From Roseibium album (GTDB lineage: Bacteria > Pseudomonadota > Alphaproteobacteria > Rhizobiales > Stappiaceae), in assembly GCF_001404515.1 (NCBI RefSeq), contig NZ_CXWE01000001.1, forward strand, positions 372,001-436,000: DNA of 64,000 nucleotides. The letters run 5' to 3'. A program made the translations under genes and the position numbers. The notes beneath the pieces are model-generated. The model had not been told where the DNA came from. It made no database searches and worked only from the letters and a program-made list of their open reading frames with translations. This document shows positions 26,701-36,470 of this stretch, piece after piece (the stretch's first letter is position 1; the number at the start of each line of letters is the position of its first letter).

Positions 26701-28053
26701 ATGTCTTCACCATCATCATTAGAGGATGCCACTGAGCCTCAAATTGCCGCCTCGCCATTTACGAGGATCGGCGAAGCCAGATGGATTTTGCTGACGGCAT
26801 TCTGTTCTGCGGTCGTCGCCGTTGTCGTTTTTGGTGTCCCATTCTGGCCTGCAGCAGGTGCAGTCCTTCTCATGACTGCGGTTGCCGCCTTTGTTCCAAG
26901 GCGGTCCGTGAGCCGACGCGTCAAGTTGAAATCACAGCGCGAGTTGCGGCGGATGTGGCCGGGAACCGGAATGAAGGTGACGGTGGACGCGCTGCCAACG
27001 CCGTGTTTCGTTGCCGACGGACGCGGAATTACGCGTTACGTCAACGCCCAGGCACTGGCAACCTATGACGGGGTAAAGCCGGGAGACCCGTTGTCGTTTT
27101 CCCTGCGTGCGCCTTCTTTGCTCGAAGCGTTTGATCGTGTCTGCAGTACAGGCGGAGAAGAACGCATAAGCTGGATAGAAAAAGTACCGACGGAATCCTG
27201 GTACGAAGCTCATATCGCGCCGATTTACATGCCTGGATCCGGCAACCAGGAACGCTTGCGAGAGCGCCCGGATTTCATTCTTGTCGTTATCCAGGATCTG
27301 ACGGAAAACCGTCGTCTGGAGCGGATGCGGACAGACTTTGTCGCGAATGCGAGCCATGAGTTGCGCACACCTCTGGCCTCCCTGACCGGATTTATCGAAA
27401 CCCTCCAGGGTCCCGCCAGGAACGATACCGAAGCCCAGGAACGCTTTTTGTCGATCATGCTGGATCAGGCGGGGCGCATGCGCAGGTTGATTGACGACAT
27501 TCTTTCTCTGTCCCGCATCGAGCTAAAAGCACATGTTCGCCCTGCTACGGTAGTTGATCTCACCGAGATTATCCGTCACACGGCTGACGCGCTCTCACCG
27601 CTGGCAAGGGACCTGGAGGTCGAAATTCGCATCGATGTGCCCGACATTCCGGTCAGGTTGAAGGGCGATCGGGATGAACTAATTCAGGTGGTCGAAAACC
27701 TGATCGAAAACGCCCTGAAATACGGCAGCTCCGGCAAAGTCGTTGATGTGCGCGTGTACGAGCAATCCGTTGATCAGGACGCGGACTACTGGGTTCTCTC
27801 CGTTCGCGATTACGGAGAGGGAATACCACGCGAACACCTTCCAAGACTGACGGAACGATTCTATCGCGTGGACGTTGAATCGAGCCGGGCCTTGAAGGGG
27901 ACTGGTCTCGGACTTGCAATCGTAAAGCACATTCTCACCAGGCACCGTGCGCGTCTGGAAGTGGAAAGCAACCCCGGCGAGGGGGCGGAATTCAGGATAA
28001 AACTCCCGGCCCTTGAAAACACGGATGGTTCCGCCGAAAAAATATCCGCCTGA
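26701..28053 (+). CDS. phoR: Phosphate regulon sensor histidine kinase PhoR
   Basis: A 450-residue membrane sensor. Two hydrophobic segments (about 28-48 and 50-66) anchor it. A PAS-like domain (about 92-200, VDALPTPCFVADGRGITRYV) follows, then the phosphorylated His219 in FVANASHELRTPLASL and the ATPase domain with NLIENALKYG, RDYGEGIP and KGTGLGLAIV. It phosphorylates PhoB when phosphate is scarce and is restrained by PstSCAB-PhoU. It precedes pstS but a 420-base gap with a Pho box lies between, so it has its own promoter. I chose ATG 26701; the ribosome site is weak. Confidence 0.94.
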   Translation: MSSPSSLEDATEPQIAASPFTRIGEARWILLTAFCSAVVAVVVFGVPFWPAAGAVLLMTAVAAFVPRRSVSRRVKLKSQRELRRMWPGTGMKVTVDALPTPCFVADGRGITRYVNAQALATYDGVKPGDPLSFSLRAPSLLEAFDRVCSTGGEERISWIEKVPTESWYEAHIAPIYMPGSGNQERLRERPDFILVVIQDLTENRRLERMRTDFVANASHELRTPLASLTGFIETLQGPARNDTEAQERFLSIMLDQAGRMRRLIDDILSLSRIELKAHVRPATVVDLTEIIRHTADALSPLARDLEVEIRIDVPDIPVRLKGDRDELIQVVENLIENALKYGSSGKVVDVRVYEQSVDQDADYWVLSVRDYGEGIPREHLPRLTERFYRVDVESSRALKGTGLGLAIVKHILTRHRARLEVESNPGEGAEFRIKLPALENTDGSAEKISA

Positions 28054-28475
28054 CGGGTTTCAAAACCTGTGTTTGCCCCTGTGACTATTGAGCCGGGGAA
28101 GGCTGACGTCCTCACCTTGAGCCTCGACAGCTAAAAAAACCTCGCGCTTCCGGTCCTTCGCGCGAAGATCGGGAACGACACTTGTTGTCGTGCCACGTGC
28201 ATTCTTGTTTCCACGCGACGCCGGAATGTCAGGTCATCGGCGAGTTAGACTGCGCAAGGGGCATTCGCCGATTCTGGTGCAAGCGCTGCGCAATCTCCTG
28301 TGTAAATAGGCAAATGCAAAAAATATTTATATTTATCAGATAGTTAAATTGTCACAAAACTGAAAAAGAACTGTCATAGAACTCTCATCCATGGGGCCTA
28401 GGTTCCCGGCATCGCTCGAGCATTCTAGGGCTCGGCGATCATCTACAAACCTTGACATTCAAAGGGAGCGGTCAA
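28054..28475. other. phoR-pstS intergenic region
   Basis: A 422-base gap. The first 290 bases hold no gene or clear terminator that I can support. The AT-rich part from about 28310 leads into the Pho box at 28349-28392, and the rest is the pstS leader with a strong ribosome site, AAGGGAGCGG, at 28461-28470. Confidence 0.7.
28349..28392 (+). promoter_or_regulatory. Tandem Pho box upstream of pstS
   Basis: Four direct 11-base units are in phase: TTGTCACAAAA (28349-28359), CTGAAAAAGAA (28360-28370), CTGTCATAGAA (28371-28381) and CTCTCATCCAT (28382-28392). The third and fourth give CTGTCAT-x4-CTCTCAT, close to the PhoB consensus of two CTGTCAT repeats; the first two form a weaker second box. PhoB dimers bind such direct repeats and activate the promoter. 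The site is about 85 bases before the pstS start. Confidence 0.85.
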
Positions 28476-29513
28476 GTGAAATTTTCGACCCTCGTTAGTG
28501 CAACCGCCCTGGCTGTTGCTTCCACTGCATTCGTCGGCGCGGCCCAGGCACGCGACCAGGTTCAGGTTGCCGGTTCTTCCACCGTTCTGCCATACGCTTC
28601 CATCGTTGCTGAAGCTTTCGGTGAAAACACCGATTTCCCGACACCGGTTGTCGAGTCCGGCGGTTCTTCCGCTGGTCTGAAACGCTTCTGTGAAGGTGTT
28701 GGCGAAAACACGATCGACGTCGCAAATGCTTCCCGCAAGATTCGCGAAAAAGAAATCAAGGCATGTGCGGAAGCTGGCGTCAAAGACATCATCGAAGTCC
28801 GCATCGGTTATGACGGTATCGTTTTCGCTTCTCAGAAGTCCGGTCCCGCATTCACGACATTTCAGCCGGCCGACATCTTCAATGCTCTCGGCGCGAAAGT
28901 TCTGAAAGACGGCAAGCTCGTCGACAACCCGAACAACACCTGGGCCGACTTCAATGCCGACCTTCCGGCAGTTGAAATTGCCGCTTTCATTCCGGGTACC
29001 AAGCACGGCACCCGCGAAGTGTTCGAAGAGAAGGTTCTGGCCGTTGGTTGTGAAGCGACTGGCGCACTGCAGGCCATGATCGACAGTGGCATGTCCGAAG
29101 ACGATGCTGAAGACGCGTGTATCGATGTTCGTGCGGACGGCAAGTCCACTGACATCGACGGCGACTACACTGAAACTCTCGCTCGCATCGACTCCAACCC
29201 GAATGGCATCGGCGTTTTCGGCCTGGCGTTCTACGAGAACAACACCGACAAGCTCAAGGTTGCCACCATGGGCGGTATCGCACCGACAACCGAGAGCATC
29301 GCTTCCGGCGAGTATCCGGTTTCCCGTCCGCTGTTCTTCTACGTCAAGAAGGCGCATATCGGCGTTATCCCGGGCCTGAAAGAATATGCCCAGTTCTTCA
29401 TCGCTGATGAAATTGCCGGTGCAGACGGCCCGCTTGCCACTTACGGTCTGGTTTCCGATCCGGAGCTGGCAGCCACTCAGGCTTCCGTTTCCAACGAAGA
29501 AACAATGCAGTAA
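28476..29513 (+). CDS. pstS: Periplasmic phosphate-binding protein PstS
   Basis: A 345-residue protein that starts at a GTG, six bases after AAGGGAGCGG; this start opens into a signal peptide (KFSTLVSATALAVASTAFVG, cut near AQA-RDQ). The mature protein begins VQVAGSSTVLPYASIVAEAF, and phosphate contacts are expected in GSSTV, ESGGSSAGLKRFC and PGTKHGTREVFE. It captures phosphate and passes it to PstCA. It is the first gene of pstSCAB-phoU-phoB and lies under the Pho box. A hairpin behind it probably lowers expression of the downstream genes. Confidence 0.96.
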   Translation: MKFSTLVSATALAVASTAFVGAAQARDQVQVAGSSTVLPYASIVAEAFGENTDFPTPVVESGGSSAGLKRFCEGVGENTIDVANASRKIREKEIKACAEAGVKDIIEVRIGYDGIVFASQKSGPAFTTFQPADIFNALGAKVLKDGKLVDNPNNTWADFNADLPAVEIAAFIPGTKHGTREVFEEKVLAVGCEATGALQAMIDSGMSEDDAEDACIDVRADGKSTDIDGDYTETLARIDSNPNGIGVFGLAFYENNTDKLKVATMGGIAPTTESIASGEYPVSRPLFFYVKKAHIGVIPGLKEYAQFFIADEIAGADGPLATYGLVSDPELAATQASVSNEETMQ

Positions 29514-29534
29514 TCGAGCTCCTGCTCGATATTC

Positions 29535-29562
29535 GGGGCGGCATATTCCGCCGCCCCTTTTT
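29535..29562 (+). terminator. Intra-operon terminator/attenuator after pstS
   Basis: A perfect eight-base stem, GGGGCGGC (29535-29542) and GCCGCCCC (29550-29557), is followed by TTTTT. It lies between pstS and pstC. In many organisms such a hairpin makes pstS mRNA more abundant than the rest of the operon, since the binding protein is needed in excess. Confidence 0.85.
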
Positions 29563-29599
29563 CCTTTTTGGACCTTTTTAAAGCTTTCCGGGGGAGCAA

Positions 29600-31072
29600 A
29601 TGTCTTTGTTCTGGCTCATCTTGATCGTACTCGCCATAGCCGTGGTGGGGTATGTTCTGGGGCGGGCGCGGGCCATGTCCAGCGCCGGGGGAGTGCGTTC
29701 TGCGCTGCACTCCCTTCCGTCCTATTACGGGGCGAACGTAGCAATGAAGGCGGCAGTGCCCGCCCTTCTGCTCCTGATTGTCTGGTTGCTTGCGCAGCCG
29801 TTTTACGTCAACAGCGACATTTCGGCGATGATCCCGGACAGTGCGATCAGCGACGGTTCGTCCCGCGGACTCGTCCTGGCTGAAGTGCGCCGGGCTGCAC
29901 GTGGTCTCGATAATGCTGTTGCCGCCGGTGCCATGACGGAAGAATTCGCGCGCAACGCCCGTGCCGACTTCAACGATATCACCGTGCGTCTAAAGGAAGC
30001 CGGCCAGATCGTCACTTCGGAAATCACGCAGCCCGTCTTGCGTGCTGCGCAGCGCTATCGGGTTCTGGCCGCTGCAGGCAATTTCTATATGACAATTGCC
30101 GTAATCCTGGTTGCAATTGTCGGCGCACTTTGGGGCCTCAGAGAAACCAACGCTCAGTTCAGGGCGCGGAATACCGTCGAAAAAGGCGTCCGGGTTATTC
30201 TGATCGCAGCGGCTTCCATTGCAATCCTGACGACCATTGGTATTCTTCTGTCGCTGGTGTTCAACACCGTTGAATTCTTCAAGCTTTACCCGGCCGCTGA
30301 TTTCTTCTTTGGTTTGACATGGTCCCCAAGCTTCTCCGGTCGCGGCGGGTCTTCCGAACTGGGTATTATTCCGCTTCTCTGGGGTACGTTCTATATCTCG
30401 TTTGTGGCGCTGGCCGTAGCTGTGCCGATTGGCCTGTTTGCGGCAATTTACCTGGCTGAATATGCAGGGTCGAAGGTACGTGCCGTGGCGAAGCCACTGC
30501 TGGAAATCCTTGCAGGTATCCCGACCATCGTTTACGGCCTGTTTGCACTCCTGACTGTGGGACCACTTCTTCTATCTGTCTTTGGCGACAACGGCATAGG
30601 CATCATGAAGGCCGGTACGGCGGTTATGACGGCTGGCCTGGTCATGGGTGTCATGCTGATTCCGTTTGTGAGCTCGCTCTCTGACGACATCATCAACGCT
30701 GTACCGCAAGCCATGCGCGATGGCTCCTACGGGCTCGGCGCAACCAAGTCGGAAACGGTAAAGAATGTCATTCTGCCGGCGGCGCTGCCTGGCATTGTCG
30801 GCGCCATACTGCTCGCAGCCTCACGTGCCATCGGTGAAACAATGATCGTGGTTCTGGGAGCCGGGGCGGCGGCGCGCTTAAGCCTCAATCCTTTTGAAGC
30901 CATGACCACCGTGACGGCCAAGATTGTCAGTCAGCTGACAGGCGACGCCGACTTTGCATCACCTGTCGCGTTGGTTGCCTTTGCTCTGGGTATGACCCTC
31001 TTCGTGGTTACCCTGGGTCTTAATATTGTCGCGCTCTACATCGTGCGCAAATACCGGGAGCAGTATGACTGA
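29600..31072 (+). CDS. pstC: Phosphate ABC transporter permease PstC
   Basis: A 490-residue membrane protein. The N-terminal 200 residues contain additional hydrophobic segments and a soluble helical part (EVRRAARGLDNAVAAGAMTE), which gives the long alphaproteobacterial form. The classical permease core follows (FGLTWSP, GIIPLLWGTFYISFVALAVA). The coupling loop that docks on PstB is in MRDGSYGLGATKSETVKNVI, and ASRAIGETMIVVL is typical of PstC. It forms the channel with PstA. Its stop overlaps the pstA start by one base. Confidence 0.95.
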   Translation: MSLFWLILIVLAIAVVGYVLGRARAMSSAGGVRSALHSLPSYYGANVAMKAAVPALLLLIVWLLAQPFYVNSDISAMIPDSAISDGSSRGLVLAEVRRAARGLDNAVAAGAMTEEFARNARADFNDITVRLKEAGQIVTSEITQPVLRAAQRYRVLAAAGNFYMTIAVILVAIVGALWGLRETNAQFRARNTVEKGVRVILIAAASIAILTTIGILLSLVFNTVEFFKLYPAADFFFGLTWSPSFSGRGGSSELGIIPLLWGTFYISFVALAVAVPIGLFAAIYLAEYAGSKVRAVAKPLLEILAGIPTIVYGLFALLTVGPLLLSVFGDNGIGIMKAGTAVMTAGLVMGVMLIPFVSSLSDDIINAVPQAMRDGSYGLGATKSETVKNVILPAALPGIVGAILLAASRAIGETMIVVLGAGAAARLSLNPFEAMTTVTAKIVSQLTGDADFASPVALVAFALGMTLFVVTLGLNIVALYIVRKYREQYD

Positions 31073-32421
31073 TGACCGAGACAACTCTTTCTCCCGAGGC
31101 TGCCGAAAAGCCGGCCAAATTGCCGTTCAAGTCTAAATCGCTGTACGAAGTTGATGACCTGACCCGCAAGCGAAATGCAGCCGAAAAGCGGTTCAAGACC
31201 TATGGAATGGCAGCGATTGGTGTCGGTCTCTTTTTCCTGTTTGTTTTGGCCTACACGATTATCAGTGAAGGCATTCCTGCTTTTACAAAGACTATTGTTG
31301 AGGTTGAATTCAGCCTGACACAGGAGCAATTTGACGAAGCCGAAGGCCAGCTCTTCAAGACCAAGGCCTATGAACAGATCTTTATCGGTGCGCTCCAGGG
31401 GCAGCTGCAGGAAAGCGGCGTCAGTGTTCCATTTGACGCTACCACCATTGAGCGTATCGTCGGCAAGCCCGGCAACACGATCAGGTCGTTTTTCACTGCC
31501 AATCAGGATAAGCTGGGTGGTCCAGCGGCATTTGAACTGGCTGCGTCTTCAAGGGTCGATGGCTACATGAACGGTCGCGTCACCCGCGAAAACATGACTG
31601 ACAGCCGGTTCCTGCAGAAAACCGATCTGGACCTGGTGGACAATCTGGTTGAAGCAGGTGTCATCAAGACGGTGTTCAACTGGAACTTCATTACCGGGGC
31701 TGATTCCGGCGTGGATAATCCGGGGGCTGCGGGCATCGGGGCTTCCGTTGTCGGTTCCTTGTTCATGATGCTTGTTGTTCTTTTCCTGTCCCTGCCGATC
31801 GGCGTCGCCGCATCCATCTATCTGGAAGAATTCGCTCCGCAGAACAGGTTCACGGACCTGATCGAAGTGAACATTTCCAATCTGGCTGCGGTTCCTTCCA
31901 TTGTGTTCGGTATTCTGGGTCTGGCGGTCTTCATTCAGTTCATGCATCTGCCGCAGTCGGCTCCGATCGTTGGCGGACTTGTCTTGACGCTCATGACACT
32001 CCCGACAATCATTATTTCGACCAGAGCGTCTCTCAAGGCGGTTCCACCGAGCATCCGCGATGCCGCGCTGGGCATCGGCGCATCCAAGATGCAGGCGATT
32101 TTCCATCATGTGCTGCCCTTGGCGATGCCGGGAATTCTGACCGGCACCATCATCGGGCTGGCACAGGCACTTGGCGAAACAGCACCGCTGCTGCTAATCG
32201 GTATGGTAGGCTTTGTCGCACGTGGCTACCCGGATGGCTTCATTGCCGGCTTTACCGAGCCGAACTCCGCGATGCCTGCACAGATCTACACATGGGCGGC
32301 CCGTGCGGACTTTGCGTTCTACGAAAAAGCCTGGGGCGGAATTATCGTCCTTTTGGTGTTCCTCCTCACGATGAACATTATCGCGATAATCCTGCGCCGC
32401 AGGTTTGAGCGCCGCTGGTAA
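31072..32421 (+). CDS. pstA: Phosphate ABC transporter permease PstA
   Basis: A 449-residue membrane protein, longer than the enteric PstA because of an N-terminal DUF3333-type part (about 1-190) with one hydrophobic segment and a periplasmic domain. The permease core shows [36 protein letters not shown], the PstB-docking loop [20 protein letters not shown] and [16 protein letters not shown]. It pairs with PstC. The ATG shares one base with the pstC stop, which couples their translation. Confidence 0.95.
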   Translation: MTETTLSPEAAEKPAKLPFKSKSLYEVDDLTRKRNAAEKRFKTYGMAAIGVGLFFLFVLAYTIISEGIPAFTKTIVEVEFSLTQEQFDEAEGQLFKTKAYEQIFIGALQGQLQESGVSVPFDATTIERIVGKPGNTIRSFFTANQDKLGGPAAFELAASSRVDGYMNGRVTRENMTDSRFLQKTDLDLVDNLVEAGVIKTVFNWNFITGADSGVDNPGAAGIGASVVGSLFMMLVVLFLSLPIGVAASIYLEEFAPQNRFTDLIEVNISNLAAVPSIVFGILGLAVFIQFMHLPQSAPIVGGLVLTLMTLPTIIISTRASLKAVPPSIRDAALGIGASKMQAIFHHVLPLAMPGILTGTIIGLAQALGETAPLLLIGMVGFVARGYPDGFIAGFTEPNSAMPAQIYTWAARADFAFYEKAWGGIIVLLVFLLTMNIIAIILRRRFERRW

Positions 32422-32432
32422 GGATTGATCCG

Positions 32433-33230
32433 ATGAATGAGATGCCGAACATTGAACAGGCGACAGACATGACCGAGACCAAGATTTCCGCTAACAAGGT
32501 ACAGGTCTATTATGGCGATACCCATGCCATCAAAGACGTGGACATTGAAATTCAGCCGCGGTCGGTAACCGCCTTTATCGGCCCGTCCGGCTGCGGCAAG
32601 TCGACATTCCTGCGCACGATCAACCGGATGAACGACACGATTGACATATGCCGCGTAGAAGGCTCGATCAGGATTGACGGCGAAGACATTTATGATCCGA
32701 AAGTCGACCCCGTGCAGTTGCGCGCCAAGGTCGGAATGGTTTTCCAGAAGCCAAACCCTTTCCCGAAATCCATCTACGACAACATCGCTTATGGCCCACG
32801 GATCCACGGTCTTGCCCGGAACAAGGCGGAGCTCGACGATATTGTCTCCTCCAGTCTTCAAAAAGCCGGTCTTTGGGAAGAGGTGAAGAACCGTCTGGAT
32901 GAGCCCGGTACCGGGATGTCCGGAGGTCAGCAGCAGCGTCTGTGTATTGCGCGAGCGATTGCCGTCAGTCCGGAAGTGATCCTGATGGACGAGCCGTGTT
33001 CGGCACTTGACCCGATCGCAACGGCTAAAGTCGAAGAACTGATCGACGAATTGCGCGAGAATTTCACCATCGTTATCGTGACACATTCCATGCAGCAGGC
33101 GGCCCGTGTTTCGCAGCGTACGGCATTTTTCCACCTTGGAATTCTGGTCGAGGAAGGTTCAACGCAGGACATCTTCACCAATCCGAAAGACAAGCGTACG
33201 CAGGACTATATCACCGGCCGCTTCGGCTAA
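32433..33230 (+). CDS. pstB: Phosphate ABC transporter ATPase PstB
   Basis: A 265-residue ABC ATPase. Walker A is GPSGCGKST, followed by [10 protein letters not shown]; the Q-loop is [20 protein letters not shown]; the signature is [14 protein letters not shown]; Walker B is [14 protein letters not shown]; and the switch His is in VTHSMQQA. The [14 protein letters not shown] and PNPFPKSI stretches are specific for PstB. It powers uptake through PstCA. ATG 32433 has AAGGA about nine bases before it; Met13 is a second possible start. Confidence 0.97.
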   Translation: MNEMPNIEQATDMTETKISANKVQVYYGDTHAIKDVDIEIQPRSVTAFIGPSGCGKSTFLRTINRMNDTIDICRVEGSIRIDGEDIYDPKVDPVQLRAKVGMVFQKPNPFPKSIYDNIAYGPRIHGLARNKAELDDIVSSSLQKAGLWEEVKNRLDEPGTGMSGGQQQRLCIARAIAVSPEVILMDEPCSALDPIATAKVEELIDELRENFTIVIVTHSMQQAARVSQRTAFFHLGILVEEGSTQDIFTNPKDKRTQDYITGRFG

Positions 33231-33261
33231 TCGAATTACCGAAATCTGAAGGGGACACAGG

Positions 33262-33960
33262 ATGTCTGAACATACAGTCTCGGCATATGACGAAGAACTG
33301 ACGGCAATGGCCGGAAAAGTCGCCGAGATGGGTGGCCTGGCGGAGCGCGCGTTTGCCGACGCGGTGTCCGCACTCGTCACACAGGATCACGAGCTGGCGA
33401 AATCGACGATTGAGAACGACGAACGTCTCGATGCCCTTCATCAGGAGGTCGAGATGAAACTCATCGAGATGATCGCACTTCGCCAGCCCATGGGGCAGGA
33501 CCTACGTGAAATCACCGCTGCCAGCCGTATCGCGAACGATCTGGAACGTGTCGGCGACCTTGCCAAGAACGTCGCAAAGCGCGCCATTGCCATCGACAGC
33601 AATCTGAAATCAAAAAAACTTGCCATTGGTGTCGAGCACATGACCGAGCTCGCACTGGGGCAGTTGAAACAGGTCCTCGATGCCTATACGCGCCGCGACG
33701 CCGAGGCAGCCCGGCGGGTACAGGAAGCGGATGCGGAAGTCGATGCCATCTATACCTCCCTGTTCCGCGAGTTGCTCACCTACATGATGGAAGATCCGCG
33801 GGTCATCACCCAGTGCGTGCACCTGCTTTTCTGCGCCAAGAACATCGAGCGCATTGGCGACCATGCAACCAATATCGCCGAGAACGTCTACTACATGGTC
33901 ACGGGTGACCGCCTTCCTGAAGACCGCGCAAAACTCGATGAAACAACCGGTGCCGTTTAG
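33262..33960 (+). CDS. phoU: Phosphate signalling protein PhoU
   Basis: A 232-residue, all-helical protein made of two PhoU repeats. Conserved acidic motifs occur in each half: ASRIANDLERVGDLAKNVAK and HLLFCAKNIERIGDHATNIA. It links the Pst transporter to PhoR and shuts the regulon off when phosphate is plentiful. AAGGGGACACAGG precedes the ATG at 33262. It lies 31 bases after pstB and is followed by phoB. Confidence 0.96.
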   Translation: MSEHTVSAYDEELTAMAGKVAEMGGLAERAFADAVSALVTQDHELAKSTIENDERLDALHQEVEMKLIEMIALRQPMGQDLREITAASRIANDLERVGDLAKNVAKRAIAIDSNLKSKKLAIGVEHMTELALGQLKQVLDAYTRRDAEAARRVQEADAEVDAIYTSLFRELLTYMMEDPRVITQCVHLLFCAKNIERIGDHATNIAENVYYMVTGDRLPEDRAKLDETTGAV

Positions 33961-33984
33961 CCGTCGGAATTAGCGGGAAATACC

Positions 33985-34008
33985 CGGCCGGCGTCCTTTT
34001 GCCGGCCG
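33985..34008. other. Stem-loop between phoU and phoB
   Basis: A perfect eight-base stem, CGGCCGGC (33985-33992) and GCCGGCCG (34001-34008), with an eight-base loop. No T-run follows, so it is more likely an mRNA-stability or processing element than a terminator. It ends 21 bases before the phoB start. Confidence 0.5.
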
Positions 34009-34029
34009 ACAATATCGGAGCGAGAATGA

Positions 34030-34728
34030 ATGCCGAAGGTGCTTATCGTTGAAGACGAGGAACCGCTCAGCCTTCTTTTGAGATACAATTTGGAAGCAGA
34101 GGGATATCAGGTGGAGTCCTGCATTCGCGGGGACGAAGCGGAAATCCGCCTGCGTGAAAGCCAGCCGGATCTTCTGCTGCTTGACTGGATGCTGCCGGGA
34201 TTGTCGGGGATCGAACTTTGCCGGCGCTTGCGCGCCCGCGAAGACACCGAGCGCCTCCCGGTTATCATGCTGACAGCACGCGGCGAGGAGGCTGAACGGA
34301 TCCGGGGTCTGTCCACGGGCGCAGACGACTATGTCGTTAAACCTTTCTCCGTCCCGGAATTGATGGCGCGTGTCAGGGCCATTCTGCGCCGAGCGAGTCC
34401 GGAAGTCGTTTCGACCATGCTCCGGTCCGGGGACATTGAACTGGACCGCGAAACTCACCGTGTGCGCCGGAATACCAGGGAAGTCCATCTGGGACCGACC
34501 GAATTCAGGCTTCTGGAGTTTCTCATGACATCGCCCGGCCGCGTTTTCTCCCGGGAACAACTTCTCGACGGTGTCTGGGGTCATGACGTCTATGTTGATG
34601 AACGCACGGTCGATGTTCATGTCGGGCGCCTGCGCAAGGCGCTCAACAAGGGCAAGGCCAAGGATCCGATCCGCACGGTCCGCGGTGCCGGTTACGCGTT
34701 CAATGACCAGTTCTCGGTCGCCGGCTGA
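34030..34728 (+). CDS. phoB: Phosphate regulon response regulator PhoB
   Basis: A 232-residue OmpR-class regulator. The receiver domain has the acidic pocket EDEE (8-11), the phosphorylated Asp52 in LLLLDWMLPG, Thr82 in MLTARG and Lys104 in DDYVVKPFS. The C-terminal winged helix contains LGPTEFRLLEFLMTSPGRVF and DVHVGRLRKALNKG. It binds Pho boxes such as the one before pstS. It closes the operon and is followed by a strong bidirectional terminator. Confidence 0.96.
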   Translation: MPKVLIVEDEEPLSLLLRYNLEAEGYQVESCIRGDEAEIRLRESQPDLLLLDWMLPGLSGIELCRRLRAREDTERLPVIMLTARGEEAERIRGLSTGADDYVVKPFSVPELMARVRAILRRASPEVVSTMLRSGDIELDRETHRVRRNTREVHLGPTEFRLLEFLMTSPGRVFSREQLLDGVWGHDVYVDERTVDVHVGRLRKALNKGKAKDPIRTVRGAGYAFNDQFSVAG

Positions 34729-34770
34729 TCCGTTCCAGGACAGGCCCCTTCTGGCAAAGCTCCAATAATG

Positions 34771-34800
34771 AAAAAGCCCGCCGAATGGCGGGCTTTTTTT
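34771..34800. terminator. Bidirectional terminator between phoB and the vWA gene
   Basis: The stem AGCCCGCC (34775-34782) and GGCGGGCT (34787-34794) has a GAAT loop, is preceded by AAAA and followed by seven T. It therefore works on both strands and separates the convergent phoB and vWA genes. Confidence 0.92.
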
Positions 34801-34817
34801 AAGACCGGTTCGATGTC

Positions 34818-36470
34818 TCACATCTTCGCCGTGATGAACTGACCGGGTTTGATGGATACCTCAGGGACGATCGTCATTGGTGCCGAGCCCTTGATCTGCA
34901 TGTCGATCTGGTAGCGTCCGGCTCCCAGGGGCATCGGTGGCCAGCGGTTGCTGGATGAACCGCTCCAGCTGATGCTGGCTTCCTTGCCCGTATCCAGGTT
35001 CTTGGCTGTCACCTTGATTTCACCCGGGATCTGGGTGTCGAATTTGATTCCGGAAGTCAGTTTGGCGTCGACAAAGCCTTTTTCGGATACGGTTATTGTT
35101 CCGAAATCGGCTTCGCTGTGATTGTGCTCGGTCAACCTGAGCGCCAGATCATAAGTGCCCGGAGCCAGAAAAATCGGGCCCTGTCCGTCGAACTTGGTTT
35201 CGTTGCCGGCCGCATCCGTGACTTTGAGATAATAAATCTGGTCCCAGTCCGCGTTCCAGCTAAGGTTCAGCCCCTGGTCAAGCGCAATCTGAGTGAGCTT
35301 ACCCTTGTCCAGCGAAATCCGACCCAGATTGACTTCCGCATGGTCATGCTCACTTTGGCGCACGATCAGAGTGTAGTCGCCAGGAGGAACCGGAACAGCG
35401 TCCCAGACCCAGTACCAGGCAGCAGGTTCCCGTTTGCGGAAACTGTTCTCAAGATCGCTGTCATTGGTGAGCAATTGCCAGTAATAGGGCTTGTCCTCAC
35501 CGGTGGGTGGCACGAGCTGAAGGCCGGTATCGATTGCTACCTCAGTCGTCTGTCCGGATGACACCGAGACCACCTCGGGAAGTGTCACTTCCTGGGCACC
35601 GTGTTCAAGATGTCTCCAGACCAGCTGATAGGCACCGGGCATCGCCGAGACGCTGTCTTCTGTGACCTTTGCAATCTCGTCGGCTGTTTCCGGGTTCGTT
35701 ATCTTCCAGTACTTCGGCATTTTCACCCAGTCGGCGAGCTTCAGCTGGATCGTGCCGGGACCTGCAATCTGCAACTGAATTGTGTCGGCTGCCTCGGTGA
35801 CTTCCGGTGCCTCAACAACGATGGTCTCCTGTGTGGCGATGCTTTCCGTAACTTGTGAAAGAGCCTCGACAAGACCTGATGTGTCGTTGGCCGGGAAGTA
35901 GGCGCCGCCGCCCTTTTCCGCCACGCATTGCAACTGCTTCTGTGCGTCTACGTCCACACCATATCCGACAACATGGATCTTGAGGCCGGCATCGGATTTT
36001 TGCAATGCTTCAGCGAGCGCGCACGGATCGCCCTCGCAGGTTTCAATTCCGTCGCTGACCAGAACAATGGTCCTGTCGTCTTCCTGTCCCGTCAGCTTTT
36101 CTGCGGCAAGGCGCAAGGCTTCGGTAATCGGGGTCTTTCCGCGCGGAGACAAAGAATTGAGCTTGCCGCCGATCGCCGCCCCTCCCGCGGCGGAAATGGG
36201 ATGAACCAGCTCGATGTCGGAGCAGTCTCCCTTGCGTCTGTGCCCGTAGGCAATCAGTCCTGCATTTACCGAAACCGGAAGCTTCGAAGTAACGCTGCTC
36301 AAGACTTCCCGCGCGACGGATATCTTGGGGCGGCCGTCATCAAGACGTCCCCACATAGACCCGGAAGCGTCAAGGATAAACATGGAAGACGGATCAGCCA
36401 GGACTTGCGTACCAGTGGTCAAGCCGAATGCGAGAGCAGTAGATGCTGTAAGTATCTTAAGGCTTTTCAT
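34818..36470 (-). CDS. Secreted von Willebrand factor A protein with C-terminal beta repeats
   Basis: A 550-residue protein. A signal peptide (MKSLKILTASTALAFGLTTG, cut near VLA-DPS) is followed directly by a vWA domain with a complete MIDAS motif, DASGSM (34-39), and a later VLVSDGIETCEGDPC. After a short linker the last 270 residues carry four related beta units starting near 278, 363, 437 and 516. The first three have the pattern PG-x-Y-x-L followed by EH (for example PGDYTLIVRQSEHDHAEVNL); the fourth, AGRYQI, is degenerate. It is exported to the periplasm or beyond. The vWA domain suggests metal-dependent adhesion. It sits downstream of the phosphate operon but is convergent to it, so no functional link is claimed. 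Confidence 0.88.
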   Translation of the reverse strand: MKSLKILTASTALAFGLTTGTQVLADPSSMFILDASGSMWGRLDDGRPKISVAREVLSSVTSKLPVSVNAGLIAYGHRRKGDCSDIELVHPISAAGGAAIGGKLNSLSPRGKTPITEALRLAAEKLTGQEDDRTIVLVSDGIETCEGDPCALAEALQKSDAGLKIHVVGYGVDVDAQKQLQCVAEKGGGAYFPANDTSGLVEALSQVTESIATQETIVVEAPEVTEAADTIQLQIAGPGTIQLKLADWVKMPKYWKITNPETADEIAKVTEDSVSAMPGAYQLVWRHLEHGAQEVTLPEVVSVSSGQTTEVAIDTGLQLVPPTGEDKPYYWQLLTNDSDLENSFRKREPAAWYWVWDAVPVPPGDYTLIVRQSEHDHAEVNLGRISLDKGKLTQIALDQGLNLSWNADWDQIYYLKVTDAAGNETKFDGQGPIFLAPGTYDLALRLTEHNHSEADFGTITVSEKGFVDAKLTSGIKFDTQIPGEIKVTAKNLDTGKEASISWSGSSSNRWPPMPLGAGRYQIDMQIKGSAPMTIVPEVSIKPGQFITAKM

